From NCBI GenBank assembly GCA_023091665.1, contig JALJCQ010000004.1, positions 1,178,001 through 1,242,000 of the forward strand: a stretch of 64,000 bases of DNA, written 5' to 3'. This stretch comes from Pythium myriotylum. Its lineage: Eukaryota; Oomycota; Peronosporomycetes; Pythiales; Pythiaceae. A program made the translations under genes and the position numbers. The stretch's first letter is position 1, and every line of letters starts with the position of its first letter. Under the pieces are notes generated by a model. It saw only the letters and a list, made by a program, of their open reading frames with translations. It made no database searches and was not told the DNA's origin. Positions 45,801-54,802 of the stretch are shown here, one piece after another.

Positions 45801-47512
45801 TTGACCACTTCATTGCTGATTTCTACGAGTCACCGTGGCTGAAGCTAAATCGATGTCTCAAGATAATCAATTTCCAGCACTATGTGGACGAGATCTTTCG
45901 GCGCAGCGTGCTGTACGAACAAACACGCTTTGTATCCCGATGGCTACTCTTCCTGGTGGTGATTTACTGGAGTGCATGCGCATACTTCATTGTCGCGCAG
46001 CAAACCGCAACGGATCCCTCCAACTCGTGGGATCAATGGTCTCCCCCAGCTGATGTCCTTCTTGATGACCCAGAGCACTATCTCTCACCAATCACACAGC
46101 TCTGGATGCGCATCGCTCGTAGTGTTTTCTTTGCTGTCTCGATATTCGTGAAGAAAGGGAAAACATTTGCCCCAGACAACGAGACACAACTCCTATTTAC
46201 CATCGCGATCTCTTTCGTCGGGTTCCTTATAATGGGGATCATGGTTGGTGAGGTCGTCAACTTGTATGTTAGCTACATCAGCAACGAAGTCGAGTTTCGC
46301 CACCACCACCTGGCTGTGCGAAAGTACTTGGAGCGCTGGTTCATTAGCCCAAAGTTACGGCGGCGTGCTCACGCATTCTTGTCGAGTTTATGGAGCTCGC
46401 ACCGTGGTGTCAACTACCAAGCAATTCTAGAAGATATTCCGCCAGAGATTCGCAGCGAAATCGTCCTCCACGTTGGCAACGCCTCTCTTGAAGGATTTAT
46501 ATCCAAATGCTTCAGTCCATTTGTCAATTCACGTGTATCAACAAAGAATGAGCTCGAAACTCTCATGCACGGTATTGCGCAGCACTTGAAGTATGAAGGT
46601 TTCCCACGCGATGAGAGCGTGATTACTGAAGGCAGCATCGTCAAGGAGATGTACTTTGTGGTTAAAGGTCTCCTGGTTTCACATTCTTCTGTGGAGTCAA
46701 CAATCGCAGTTGCACTACTTTCGCCGTCAGCGCGGCTTGATGGCATGCGTGGCTCAATTTCGAGAGAAGTTCATCTAACAGCGGGTGACTACTTCGGGGA
46801 TAAAGGTGTACTAGGTTATGCTGTTAGTCGGTGTGTAGTGCGCACAATTCGCGCGTGCGACCTACTAACCCTGACCTCGGAAGCGCTTCTGGAAGTATTG
46901 CTCTCTCGGCCACTGTTCCAGAGTGTCCTCGGTATTGCCGTTGAGAGCTATCGTGAAATGACCAGCATGCTTCGACAGAGATGTAGCTCTTTGGACTCAG
47001 ATGCATTGGACGCCGCTCTTCTCGGTCTGACAACGCCTAATGAACCATGGGGTGATGTCCTTCTTCACGTCGTGGAGAAGCGTCATATCAAGTGGCAACG
47101 AGAGTGGCAACAAGGGCACTTCACGGCAGCACAGTACGAACTGATGAAACCCATGCGCGAACTCAATCAACCTGAACTTTGTCGCCAGATGTTTGAGAAC
47201 CTCCTGAGACTTATCCTTCCACACGGTTCTCTTTTCGCTCGAGTCGCGGCGGCACACAATCGAACGAACAAATGCGAGGACACGCCGGATACGGCAGGGC
47301 CCATGATGGGGGCGCATTCCACCGATTTTCACGAGAATCTCCCGGTCGTCATGAGTGCGTCGAGTATGCTTAGCGAGCAAGTTGGGCAGAGTTTCTTTTC
47401 AACCATATCCAGTTGTGGCAGTCGAGACTTGTCATTTCCACGTCGTGTACACTCACGAAACAGAAATCATACCCCGTCGCTTGCAGCAAAAATGCTCCCT
47501 CCCGAGGACTAA
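39872..47512 (+). CDS. Giant four-repeat cyclic-nucleotide-gated-type ion channel
   Basis: One uninterrupted exon of 7.6 kb encodes 2546 residues. Four times in a row there is a set of hydrophobic segments, a pore-like hairpin, a C-linker and a cyclic-nucleotide-binding-like fold. Pore hairpins lie near residues 250 (FFWTFGLLTGVYDGDLP), 946 (FYAATTITTLGQTVQPE), 1445 (IFWSFGVMTASTTTAIP) and 2083 (VFFAVSIFVKKGKTFAP); none has the K-channel GYG. Binding folds lie near 400-485, 1100-1175, 1595-1715 and 2245-2340. The first (FGEVSVFSKRPRSATV) and third (FGEIALFTNKPRTATT) keep the phosphate-binding cassette with its Arg; the second (FGTASLHLSESS) and fourth (FGDKGVLGYAVSRC) do not. Usual CNG/HCN/EAG subunits have one repeat and assemble as tetramers; here one chain could form the whole pore. 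The ion preferred is not predictable. Confidence 0.93.
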   Translation: MQRVAPTPLSPPSPQRRSSRSSDPRRLSGVQARRSSADWFHFDPRTAFDPHAPFLKFWHHALLLAITYQCFLLPYAVVFLRNEHPQDLPSLLRHDAFCAFYATELLFIVDFYVKLNTGFYKDGNMFQDASRSRTKYLTSMGFLLDIVAVVPLGLIIKHDAIGVATPWLEFHKFLRLWRVPQYFATLEDLYARFFGTLKMSKVAVVTAFVAHVLTCARVSFGFRDESDLEDQWRPLNDTGGNLNHGSVYLKAFFWTFGLLTGVYDGDLPRRSTEFVFTIVVLLAGFSLFSYLCSVFFVLSKSEQDKGNATQARLQQLKHLLSYYRVPQNLQNQAVEYIKRYHTDAESNDREVIKMMCPSIAKDIQVELLLHTVGKIPLFKGCNVQFIVALTSLLEMVSLPADFQLFAAGDPGDCMYVVSSGLLHILVNGKKVRELRSGSFFGEVSVFSKRPRSATVVTTSYSTVYKLSRFHIERVLDGYPQYAESISLAVDTILSQHPTTGGNTVGSELPQAPSHEEFLLTTLFQDSDGSESSAGTHLLQKSYGKLKTDRRKLTHKRSWGSPNQVKNEETKKKPIGTKRPQIGRSKSAQNVSIARREQLSMLSRRSEREKTEGGITDGVPLDAESAEAQDKPDPTVSPSPTYVPAPKLVKRSQSFFFKRKTDDAAIHRPLGGSQRHLGTVDAMQSFYDNFARLLNHKRERRSSRILWLTKLLLRKPITRCSRFRRIWLVMIQVVMLYHWVMIPLMLGFEIVRTLSAWYFRLPMILADVVLWVDIYVTANLEIGQVRNGDEAVFDTYQIALLYVQSLAFRVDVLCVLPYAIFGSITSSQWISVALYLPRLGKVWRLPNIWYEWRIHLISTRALPDPPVPTFMFDAPSQLQYLIILGFGVSMALHVVACGFFGLTQVRGFGKSFDAKLEWLPNANFDAEHHNASYPVSEIFGNQYSRALFYAATTITTLGQTVQPETDLELASSVFCMGLGLLLSALLADSVHTKFTAATVEQKDFLVIRARIQSFLRSQNAPADIMQRVNAFLDFWWSSHRGAIAREVLQDLPESIKREIIRSMCAPAVQTLALLQDVRPVLSDLEKAFVDSVDFILYGQGEIIYRQGDYASGLFFLLDGEVCMITDGNLPRSIPKGGFFGTASLHLSESSVSYAERMTAISGCVLLFVSREHLHAMHKTFPTLSMALKALEKRVIDSKLARTHALESRRASLPMSKIDSLRLTTKTKHFPLLGQWFPVLFQSNEANDEILFDPDSINSEIWQLWIGILIVFESFKVIYEACFGVKAKSVITSEAVTVLCEIFFAIDMFFCARLGYYEYGNKIMDRTQMKRRYYHSISFFVDVIAIVPLFPINWVISVSDGSRVEMLNFNKLSRLIRVKGILASAEAQYLNHTLEIRIVKIVYYTALLVHTLGCVWFSFGVSRTTDPSWAPNSRLEYASRTEQYLSAIFWSFGVMTASTTTAIPENPSQSLFAVVTMVAGLGLFAYVVGNLTDVVELRGADTREFNAQLASLRHLLQHFALPENLENKLKTYVFFQRFHSITQEHVLESCLPPSLLTDIRLVHLQPMIVKVAFLAGMDSSVTRMLVSQFLQVLIVKGEHVCRYGDHGSDMFFVFTGVVDVLVPASTLHRLSSETASSGGTIADAAKNDNGETSGPTPTNHFHVPSSSPNLLQTTMKKVNELTGGSYFGEIALFTNKPRTATTLARTSCVLYKLSRRSLELVFERYPEWKKRVLRIVSIQQEQQHLRNLYMAEQQHDTGNDKTLTNHQNQALRSSAVHSMSPRRLSERLAQSSKRLVRGMSSKRDGPDTRLGKVGTETTTPPQRQFSQPGNSSSAPATSHQAFAAPQLQAKKNPATSPLVTSELWIDKLLQCTEVQSLSHVLWLQIVTVATLFMAVAIPFQVSFDIPCYRDADGKMVHVGLPMITRALGHVCELVFAWDVWVNWNIKESLSSMELYETKHRDAYQKQRRLLWDALAAIPFDHFIADFYESPWLKLNRCLKIINFQHYVDEIFRRSVLYEQTRFVSRWLLFLVVIYWSACAYFIVAQQTATDPSNSWDQWSPPADVLLDDPEHYLSPITQLWMRIARSVFFAVSIFVKKGKTFAPDNETQLLFTIAISFVGFLIMGIMVGEVVNLYVSYISNEVEFRHHHLAVRKYLERWFISPKLRRRAHAFLSSLWSSHRGVNYQAILEDIPPEIRSEIVLHVGNASLEGFISKCFSPFVNSRVSTKNELETLMHGIAQHLKYEGFPRDESVITEGSIVKEMYFVVKGLLVSHSSVESTIAVALLSPSARLDGMRGSISREVHLTAGDYFGDKGVLGYAVSRCVVRTIRACDLLTLTSEALLEVLLSRPLFQSVLGIAVESYREMTSMLRQRCSSLDSDALDAALLGLTTPNEPWGDVLLHVVEKRHIKWQREWQQGHFTAAQYELMKPMRELNQPELCRQMFENLLRLILPHGSLFARVAAAHNRTNKCEDTPDTAGPMMGAHSTDFHENLPVVMSASSMLSEQVGQSFFSTISSCGSRDLSFPRRVHSRNRNHTPSLAAKMLPPED

Positions 47513-47538
47513 CTGGATCATTATTGCTCGCATCGTAT

Positions 47539-49554
47539 CTAATCTATGGTGAAGCCGATGTCGTTCTCATCTATCAACACCTCCAATGCGCGCCGCAGTT
47601 CGTCTAGATTGAGATACAGTGGTACATAGAGGCGGTTGAAACATGAGTGGCTGCGGAAACATCCTTTCGAGCGCCACAGTGCGATGCCGTGTAATGTAAA
47701 CGGGCAGTGGCGACCATCATGACTGGTTAATGCAGCGAACCCAGTTGGTGGCAAGCGCGTCGTTCCCGTAGCGAACTGGAGCAAGGCTCGCCTTTTCGCC
47801 AAATTGAGCTCGCGTACGAGTCGCCAAAAGTTTTTTAGTGCTGGGTGCCCAAGAAGACTCGCTGACACAACAGTATGGGTCTCCCAATCATCCACATCGA
47901 CATCGTCGGACCCGGAGAGAACGTAGTCAAGTTCTTCCGCGTCAAACAAGACGAGTTTCTCGGGCGGCATGATCTCGTAGAAGCCCTTGAGAAATGCGAA
48001 GAGCTGCTTCGAGACACTTTCGAACACCAAATACTGGAGCTTGCGGTCGACGTAGTTTTGTTTGTTCTCGTCAGTGACCCCAATAGTGCTTCCGCCTGGA
48101 ATGAGTTCCTTAACACCAAATGATCCATCTGGAAGCCTGTATGTGACAGTGAAATCCAGGCATATTGCGTCGACATTGGCGGTCGCAAGTAGCCATGAAA
48201 GGCTTCTGTGAGCCTCTGGATCGAAGAACTCGAGATCGGCGAAGTCCACAGGAAGACCTAAGATAATCTTCAGCAGTGGCATTGACAGGTGAAATCCAGT
48301 GACGTTGCCATCGAGAAGAGCACGGCCGAGCAATCGACCAGCAGCAAAAACATGGGCGAGGTGATTCTCACCCAGGACCTCACGGGAGTGGGGATTAAGG
48401 TAGAACGTATGGTCTTCGGTGTCTACACACACGAAAACGCCAGCTTCTGGCGTGATGATAGCGCGATTAATGAGCAGGCTCCACTCTCTGTAAATTCCAC
48501 CAGCGTCGATTCCTTGCTCGCCAATGAAGTCGACGCGCATGGGGGCACGGGCTTGAGTGGAAGTCATGGTTGCCAGTGCTGACATCGAATCTGTCAGAAG
48601 CTCACTTCTCAGAACTGAGATGCATGTTGTCGTGGAAGTGGAGGCATTCGAGCCTGTCGACCTGAGCATTTCAGCAGTGATGTTGACGAAATGGGCGAAC
48701 TTAGAAGGAAAGTCGAACTTGGCTCGGCCAACGGCATCTTCAAGCATGCTATGGTACGGTGATAATGTGTGCTGGTGTGTCAACCTGGCGTATGCAATGT
48801 TTACAGCATCTGCATCCTTGACTTGCACTATTCTTGTCACATATTGTTGAAATTCCTGTTCAATAAACCCAGCAGCACTGCTCAACGTTCTTGCCGATGT
48901 TTGCATGGATTCGAGCAACGACGGCGAGTCGATCGCTATTTCGATCAAGTCGGAGTCATCATTTCTTACAGAGTTGATCACGTACGCCTTCATTTCAGTC
49001 AGCGTAGTGTTCTTCCACTTGATGTCACCGTGACATTTTACTTCCCGAACCCACTCTCGGCGTCGCCTGCGAGCCAAACTTCGTTCAGTTTCCTTTGAAG
49101 TTGACGCGGCCGACAGACCGTGATATCCCACCTTGCCCTGCGCTGCCTCTTTGTCAGCCGTGTCGCTTGAAGCTTTGAGTTGGAATGCAGCCCGAACATC
49201 AACCGTGTGGGCCGTGCCTCCAGGTTCCAACCGCACACAACGCAGGCTGTAGCCCGGCGTGGGTTCGTGAAGTCACATGCGTGGCACACCACAAAGCCTT
49301 CCGCTGCGACCCTGCGTTCCGCACACTTGTTAAAAATGTTGATTTACACAGCATTCACAACAAGTATACCTAGTAGTTGCTTCCACGTGCTTGGCGACTG
49401 GGCACACACTCTCATTCTCAGGACTCGTGACGGATCGAAATGCATCGCCGCGAGATGCACAGGAGTAGTAGAGCAAGCTGGTCTGGCGTAAGCAGAGAAG
49501 TATTGCAACAACAAACGCGAGTCCTCCCAACATAAAAACCAGTACGTCGTCCAT
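47539..49554 (-). CDS. HECT-5, membrane-anchored zinc-finger HECT E3 ubiquitin ligase
   Basis: Exons 49370-49554, 49132-49311 and 47539-49066 join in phase 2 to give 630 residues. Exon 1 holds the anchor (VLVFMLGGLAFVVAILLCL) and a diverged linker ending EATTR; exon 2 the finger (CHACDFTNPRRATACVVC); exon 3 starts at RRRREWVREVKCHGDIKW. HECT landmarks are RVDFIGEQGIDAGGIYREW, GRLLGRALLDGNVTGFHL and DLEFFDPEAH. The catalytic cysteine at residue 597 is in SHSCFNRLYVP, with Ser before Cys where the other copies have Ala; the C-terminus GFTID keeps Phe at -4. The stop lies only 26 bases from the convergent channel stop. Confidence 0.92.
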
Positions 49555-49912
49555 TGCCGTTTCTGAAGTGGTCGGGATCTGAGCCCTTCAACAACACTTG
49601 CCGCGACCAACAGTCTGGAGGATCGCCATCATTCATCGTCGTCATCCACCTAGTGATTGGCAGATAATAAGACTGTGATTGCCACGACTAATGCCGCACT
49701 GAGAAGATTTCAAGTCGCACAATTTGACACAACAGCCTAGAGGATCATGGTCTCTTATGCGAACACAAGCTGGATGTCTTGGACACAAAATCAAGTATTG
49801 GATTGGACAGTTGCACTAAATAAGTTCTATAAGCGCACGTAGACACCCGTTCTCTACAGATTACTTCCCCACCGGGCGGATAATGTACCATCCGCATCCC
49901 GTAGGATTAATA

Positions 49913-49977
49913 GGGGTCAATCAGGCTGTCAGACGCAATTGGTATTGACCCCCCCCCCCCCCCAAAAAAAAAAAAAA
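49913..49977. repeat. Inverted repeat followed by a poly-C/poly-A run
   Basis: GGGGTCAAT (49913-49921) and its exact complement ATTGACCCC (49944-49952) flank a 22-base loop. The second arm runs into 15 consecutive C (49949-49963) and then 14 A (49964-49977). It lies in the gap between HECT-5 and HECT-6, about 45 bases beyond the HECT-6 stop. Homopolymer lengths in an assembly are uncertain. Confidence 0.75.
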
Positions 49978-50022
49978 CAAATGACCCCGCGTAGAGTCTC
50001 TGAGTGATGACAAAGCAAATTA

Positions 50023-52148
50023 TTAAGCAGTTGTGAATCCAAAACTACGACTGGAAAGCACAGCCGCGATCGCAAACCTCATCTCCTTCTGGTCCAGATG
50101 GAGCGGTAGGTCGAGGCGATTGAAGCAGGCATGGCTACGGATGTATCCTCTGGTGCGTTGAGGATCCACACCTTTTAGTGTGAAGCGACAGAGCCGACCG
50201 TCGTAACTGGTCAAAGCACTAAACCCTCCGGGAGGGACTCGTGTCGCCCCCGTCGCAAACTGCAGCATCCGCCGTCGGTCCTCGGTAGATAGCGCTCGAA
50301 CAGAAGTCCAGAAGTTAGCCAAAGCCGGATGGTCGGCGAGGCTCTTGGACGTGACGGTGTTGCGCTCCCAGTCATCTACATCGATTTCATCCGAGCCAGA
50401 AAGGACGTAATCCAATTCTTCGGCATCGAACAGCATCAGTAGCTCCACTGGGACAACTTCATACAAGCCCTTGAGAAACGCAAACAGCTGAGACGACACG
50501 CTCTCGAATAGTAGGTATTGAAGCTTCCGATCGACGTAGAGACGCTTGTTGGCATCCGTGACACTAATGTTTGATCCGTTGGGAATCAGCTCAACGACAC
50601 GAGGGGCACCACTCGGGAGTCTTTCAACATAGGTAAAGTCAAGCCCAAGAGCCTCAACACCGTCGTTCTCAAGCATCCATTTGAGGTTCTTGAAAGCTTC
50701 CGGGTCGAAATAGGCCAGGTCGCCCACACTTACTGGAAGCCCCAAGATAATTTTCAGGAGCGGTAGAGCCAAATGGAATCCAGTGACATTTCCCTCCAAC
50801 AATGCTCGTCCAAGAAGCCGACCTGCCACCAGAAAATGGGCTAGGTGATGCTCTCCCAGAATGTGCCTTGACTGAGCATTCAAGTAGAAGGCTTGATCCA
50901 TCGGGTCAACACAAGTAAAAATACCCGCCTCTGGTGCAACAATCTTCTCGTTGACCAGGAGGAACCATTCGCGATACACGCCGCCAGCATCAATCCCTTG
51001 TTCCTCTGAGAAATCGACCCGAATCGCCGCACGAGCTTGTGTCGGCGTCATGGTTGCTATTGCGTCAATCGAATCAGCCAAAACTGATTTTCGGTTGACT
51101 TTGAAGCGCGAAATGTTGCGTGTGTTCGTTTCCTGCTCGTGTGTAGCATTGAGAAATATCGCCGAAGATGACGTGATGAACTGCGCAAGCTTGGTGGGAA
51201 AGTCCACCATCGCATTAGCGATCGTGTCCTTCATCTCCTGTGTGATAGATGCCGCACCGCGCGTGGAAAGCGCCGAAAAGGCGACTTGCATCGGCTCTGC
51301 TTGACTCACTGGAACTGCAGACACCGCCAGCTCACTGAGCTCCCGCTCTAGTGCAGCGGCCACCTGAGAAGCTGTCTCTACTGGGATGACGATAACGATC
51401 GGGCGAACGGGAAGCCCGTCCTCGTTGCTGTTGACTTCCAACTGCGACGCAAGTGCCGTTGTCTGTTCTAGGGAAGATTCCTCGCTTGCGCGAGCTCGCT
51501 TCGATCGGAGAACGTAGGCGGGGAAGTCTTGGACGAGGTCTCTTCCGACAGACTCAGCGTTGTGATGCCACACGACTTCACCGGCCTCTGCGACTTTGCG
51601 CACCCATTCCTTGCGCCTCCTACGTGGGAAGAGCGGCGTCAGTCCACGTCGAGTGGTCGTGAGGCCCTGTTTCGCTTACCGCACGCGCTGCTGGCGCCAC
51701 GTGAGCGTCTTGCTTCGCGTTTGCTTCTTGCGCTTGTCCTCGACTCGGCCGCCGCAAATGACGCACGCGACGGCGCGTCGGGGGTTCGTGAACTCGCACT
51801 GCAGGCACCGACGGTACCCGAGCCGCGCCTCCCTGCGAAACGGCGCTCGTCGTCAGATGCGATTCCCACCCGCGGCTGGCGTTCTCGCAGACCTACCGCA
51901 CGGCGAGCTCCACGCGGCGCTCGATCGCGTTGCCGGACTCGGTGTCGTCGCTAGAGGTCGCCAGTCGTGAGTTGACCAGGAGCGAGCAAGAGAGAGAGAG
52001 AGAGACGGACGCACTCGTGGAGCAAGGGCGCGCGCAGCTGAGCGCGCACGCGGCGGCGCGTGAGCTCCTCCTGCACGATGCCGACGGCGCAGAAGGCGAG
52101 GATGCCCGCGAGCGCGATGATGCCGAAGATGAAGATCTCGTTCCCCAT
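50023..52148 (-). CDS. HECT-6, membrane-anchored zinc-finger HECT E3 ubiquitin ligase
   Basis: Four exons join in phase 2 and give 645 residues: 52015-52148, 51897-51950, 51680-51832 and 50023-51619. Exon 1 is the anchor (IFIFGIIALAGILAFCAVGIV) plus LRAPLLHD; the 54-base exon 2 encodes the linker DTESGNAIERRVELAV; exon 3 the finger (CLQCEFTNPRRAVACVIC); exon 4 starts RRRKEWVRKVAEAGEVVWHH. HECT landmarks are RVDFSEEQGIDAGGVYREW, GRLLGRALLEGNVTGFHL and DLAYFDPEAF; catalytic Cys is residue 612 (SHACFNRLDLP), C-terminus GFTTA. The first intron contains a (CT)8 run. It shares its upstream region with the divergent HECT-7. Confidence 0.92.
51989..52005. repeat. (AG)8 dinucleotide run in HECT-6 intron 1
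   Basis: Sixteen bases of AG repeat; on the transcribed strand this is a CT tract shortly after the splice donor at 52014. It may vary in length between strains. Confidence 0.85.
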
Positions 52149-52545
52149 GGCGAGCGCTCTGGGGCGAGAGGGCGATTCTGTTCTCAAGCGCTGCCCATTT
52201 TCTGGAGCGATATGTGCTCGGACGGAACCGACCGAAGCGTCCAGTGCACCAGCCAACGAGAATCGCCCATTCGACGCACCTTGTTTGGACATTCCCGTGG
52301 ACAGGCTTGCCTTCAGTCAACTGCGAAGACATGGGTGCAAATCTGCGACATGCGGTATTCGAAAGAATCAAACCCAAAAGACGGTGGTGGAAACTCATCG
52401 ATTTTAAAATATGGTTGAAACGGAGAGGTCCATCCCCCACATCCGGTCCTCCCGCCCATCTGGAATGGAACGCCAAAGACGATGCAGCCGATTTACCGGT
52501 GCTGAGCAAGTGGCCACGAGGGATCGGAGCTGAGGTGGCGGCGCC
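52149..52545. promoter_or_regulatory. Shared upstream region of the head-to-head HECT-6/HECT-7 pair
   Basis: About 400 bases between two divergent start codons must contain both promoters. Short frames are open here, but none continues either gene. I can see no clear TATA box or initiator on either strand. Confidence 0.45.
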
Positions 52546-54601
52546 ATGCTGGTCTACGTGCTGGGCTTCGTGGCCTTCCTCGTGCTCGTCGCGTGCTTCA
52601 GCCGCTGGATGGAGCACGACGACGAGTCTCCACAGTTTGTCGACGAGGACCATTTCGTCGCGCTCGCGAGTCCAAGTCGGACAAATGCCTTCGATCGACG
52701 CATTGAGGCAGCCATCCGGTAGGTCGCTCGTGGAGGACACTCCACACGAGTCGAGTGACGCACGCTTTCTTGCCAGAGATGCCTCGCGGGGGTTTCAGCT
52801 CTGCACGAAGTGCCTCTTCACGAGTCGGATGCGGGCCCCGTCGTGTGTCCTGTGCGGCGCAAGTCTTGGATCGGAAACCTCAAGCTCTGTGGACTTGACC
52901 AATTTGACCCGGCGCCAACTGCGAGCGAGGTAAGAGTTGGCTGATTCCTCCAATCCTTGGGTGTCTTCACTGAAAGGTTGTTGCGCCAGGTCACGAAGGA
53001 AGTGGACTCGTCAATTGGACAGTATTGGATCTGTCGTATGGAGCCGTGCAACTGAAGTCGTGGGAGGGTCTCCAGCATTTGTGCTGGAGCTTGTTCAACC
53101 TCCTGAAGCATCACAATCACGTGACATTGATGTGCCCGACGCAACCGATGAGTCTGCTTGCGAACCATTCCGCCCTGCTAACCAGATCACGCTTGAAAGT
53201 ATGGACTCGGTAGAAGTCCGTGTGGATGCGATCGTTCATTCCCCCCCAACAACCGTCGGCAGTGTTGTCGCTTCCATCCAAGACGAGCTCCTCCAAACCA
53301 CGTTCAACTACACCAAGGTCGTGGATGGCAACTGGGCTGGACACTGTGTTTGGCTGCGTACTGATACCGAGACCAGTACTGCATCGCAAGAACTGAAGGA
53401 TGCAATCACGAACGCTCAAGCAGATTACCCAACAAAGTTGGCCCAGTTCGTTACAACCACTTCATCTGTCTTCCTCTCTGCAACCACGAGCTCGGACGGC
53501 ACGACGCGTACTTATCGCTTCAATATTGTTCGAGAGTCCCTTCTCTCCGACTCGGTCGAAGCTGTTGTTGCTTTGACACCCGTTGAAGCACGAGCAGCTA
53601 TTCGAGTCGACTTTGTCGGTGAACCTGGCGTAGATGCTGGTGGAGTCTACCGTGAGTGGTTCCTTTTGTTGACCGAGCAAATGCTGAACCCGACAGCGGG
53701 TCTGTTCGTTTGCGTTGACCTTCAAGACCAGGTGTACTACTTGAATGCTCACTCCAGCACAATCTTGGGGGAGAACCACCTTGCATACTTTTTGGCGTGT
53801 GGTCGACTCCTAGGGCGTGCGTTGATTGAAGGAAACGTTACAGGCTTCCATTTGGCGCTGCCGCTACTGAAGATCATTCTCGGATCCCCTGTCAGCTTTG
53901 AAGATCTAGAGTACTACGATTCAGAAACGTTTAAAAGTCTCCGTTGGCTTCTTGACCACGATGGAGCTGAAGATTTGGGGCTTGATTTCACGGTCGTTGA
54001 GAAGCTGCCCGATGGAACTACACGAGTTGTTGAGCTGGTTGAAGGTGGTGCTTCGATTGGCGTCACTGATTCTAACAAGCACGAGTTCGTCGACCGGAAG
54101 ATCAAGTACCTGTTCGTCGAAAGCGTGAAGCCTCAGCTTTTTGCGTTCCTGAAGGGCTTGCATGGCGTAGTGCCGTCAGAACTGCTGGTATTGTTCGACG
54201 CCGAGGAACTTGACTTCACACTTTCAGGATCGGATGACATCAACGTCGATGACTGGGAACGCAGCTCCCAGAACTCTGGCAACTTGCTGTTGCATCCAGC
54301 GCTCAAGAACTTTTGGAAAGTCGTGCGCGAGCTGTCGCTTGAAGAGCGACGGCGCCTCCTGCAGTTCGCTACGGGGTCGACGCGCGTGCCGCCCGGTGGC
54401 TTTGCGGCGCTCACGAGCTTCGACGGCCGCCAGTGCGCGTTCACGCTGCACGGCATGCCGGCGTGGCGCACGCTGGGCTACATCCGCAGCCACGCGTGCT
54501 TCAACCGCCTCGATCTCCCGCTGCATCAAGATCTCAAGTCCATGCGCCAGGCCGTCGCGGCTGCGATCGCGGTCGACGCATTCGGGTTCACCAGCAACTA
54601 G
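52546..54601 (+). CDS. HECT-7, membrane-anchored zinc-finger HECT E3 ubiquitin ligase
   Basis: Exons 52546-52718, 52777-52929 and 52990-54601 join in phase 2 to give 645 residues. The anchor (MLVYVLGFVAFLVLVACFS) is followed by an acidic stretch (EHDDESPQFVDED), unlike the basic flank of its relatives, then the linker ASPSRTNAFDRRIEAAIR. Finger: CTKCLFTSRMRAPSCVLC, in which the usual Asn after F-x is Ser. RRKWTRQLDSIGSVVWSR leads into the HECT domain, with RVDFVGEPGVDAGGVYREW and GRLLGRALIEGNVTGFHL. Catalytic Cys is residue 612 (SHACFNRLDLP), C-terminus GFTSN, still with Phe at -4. Confidence 0.92.
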
Positions 54602-54802
54602 GCACGAAAATTTCAGCGTCTGCTCCAATATCATATTATAGAGTTTACAGAGAGCTCAATGGCGTCAATGGATGAGTGTGTCGTCGTGATTGCAATCCAT
54701 TCTCGCAGTGTCATAATCCCTTGATGGCTGCCAGCGGCGGTTTGTGCTTGAAGTAGAACCACACCAGCGCGCGACGGTCCCGTGAGAACACGTGCCGCCA
54801 CC

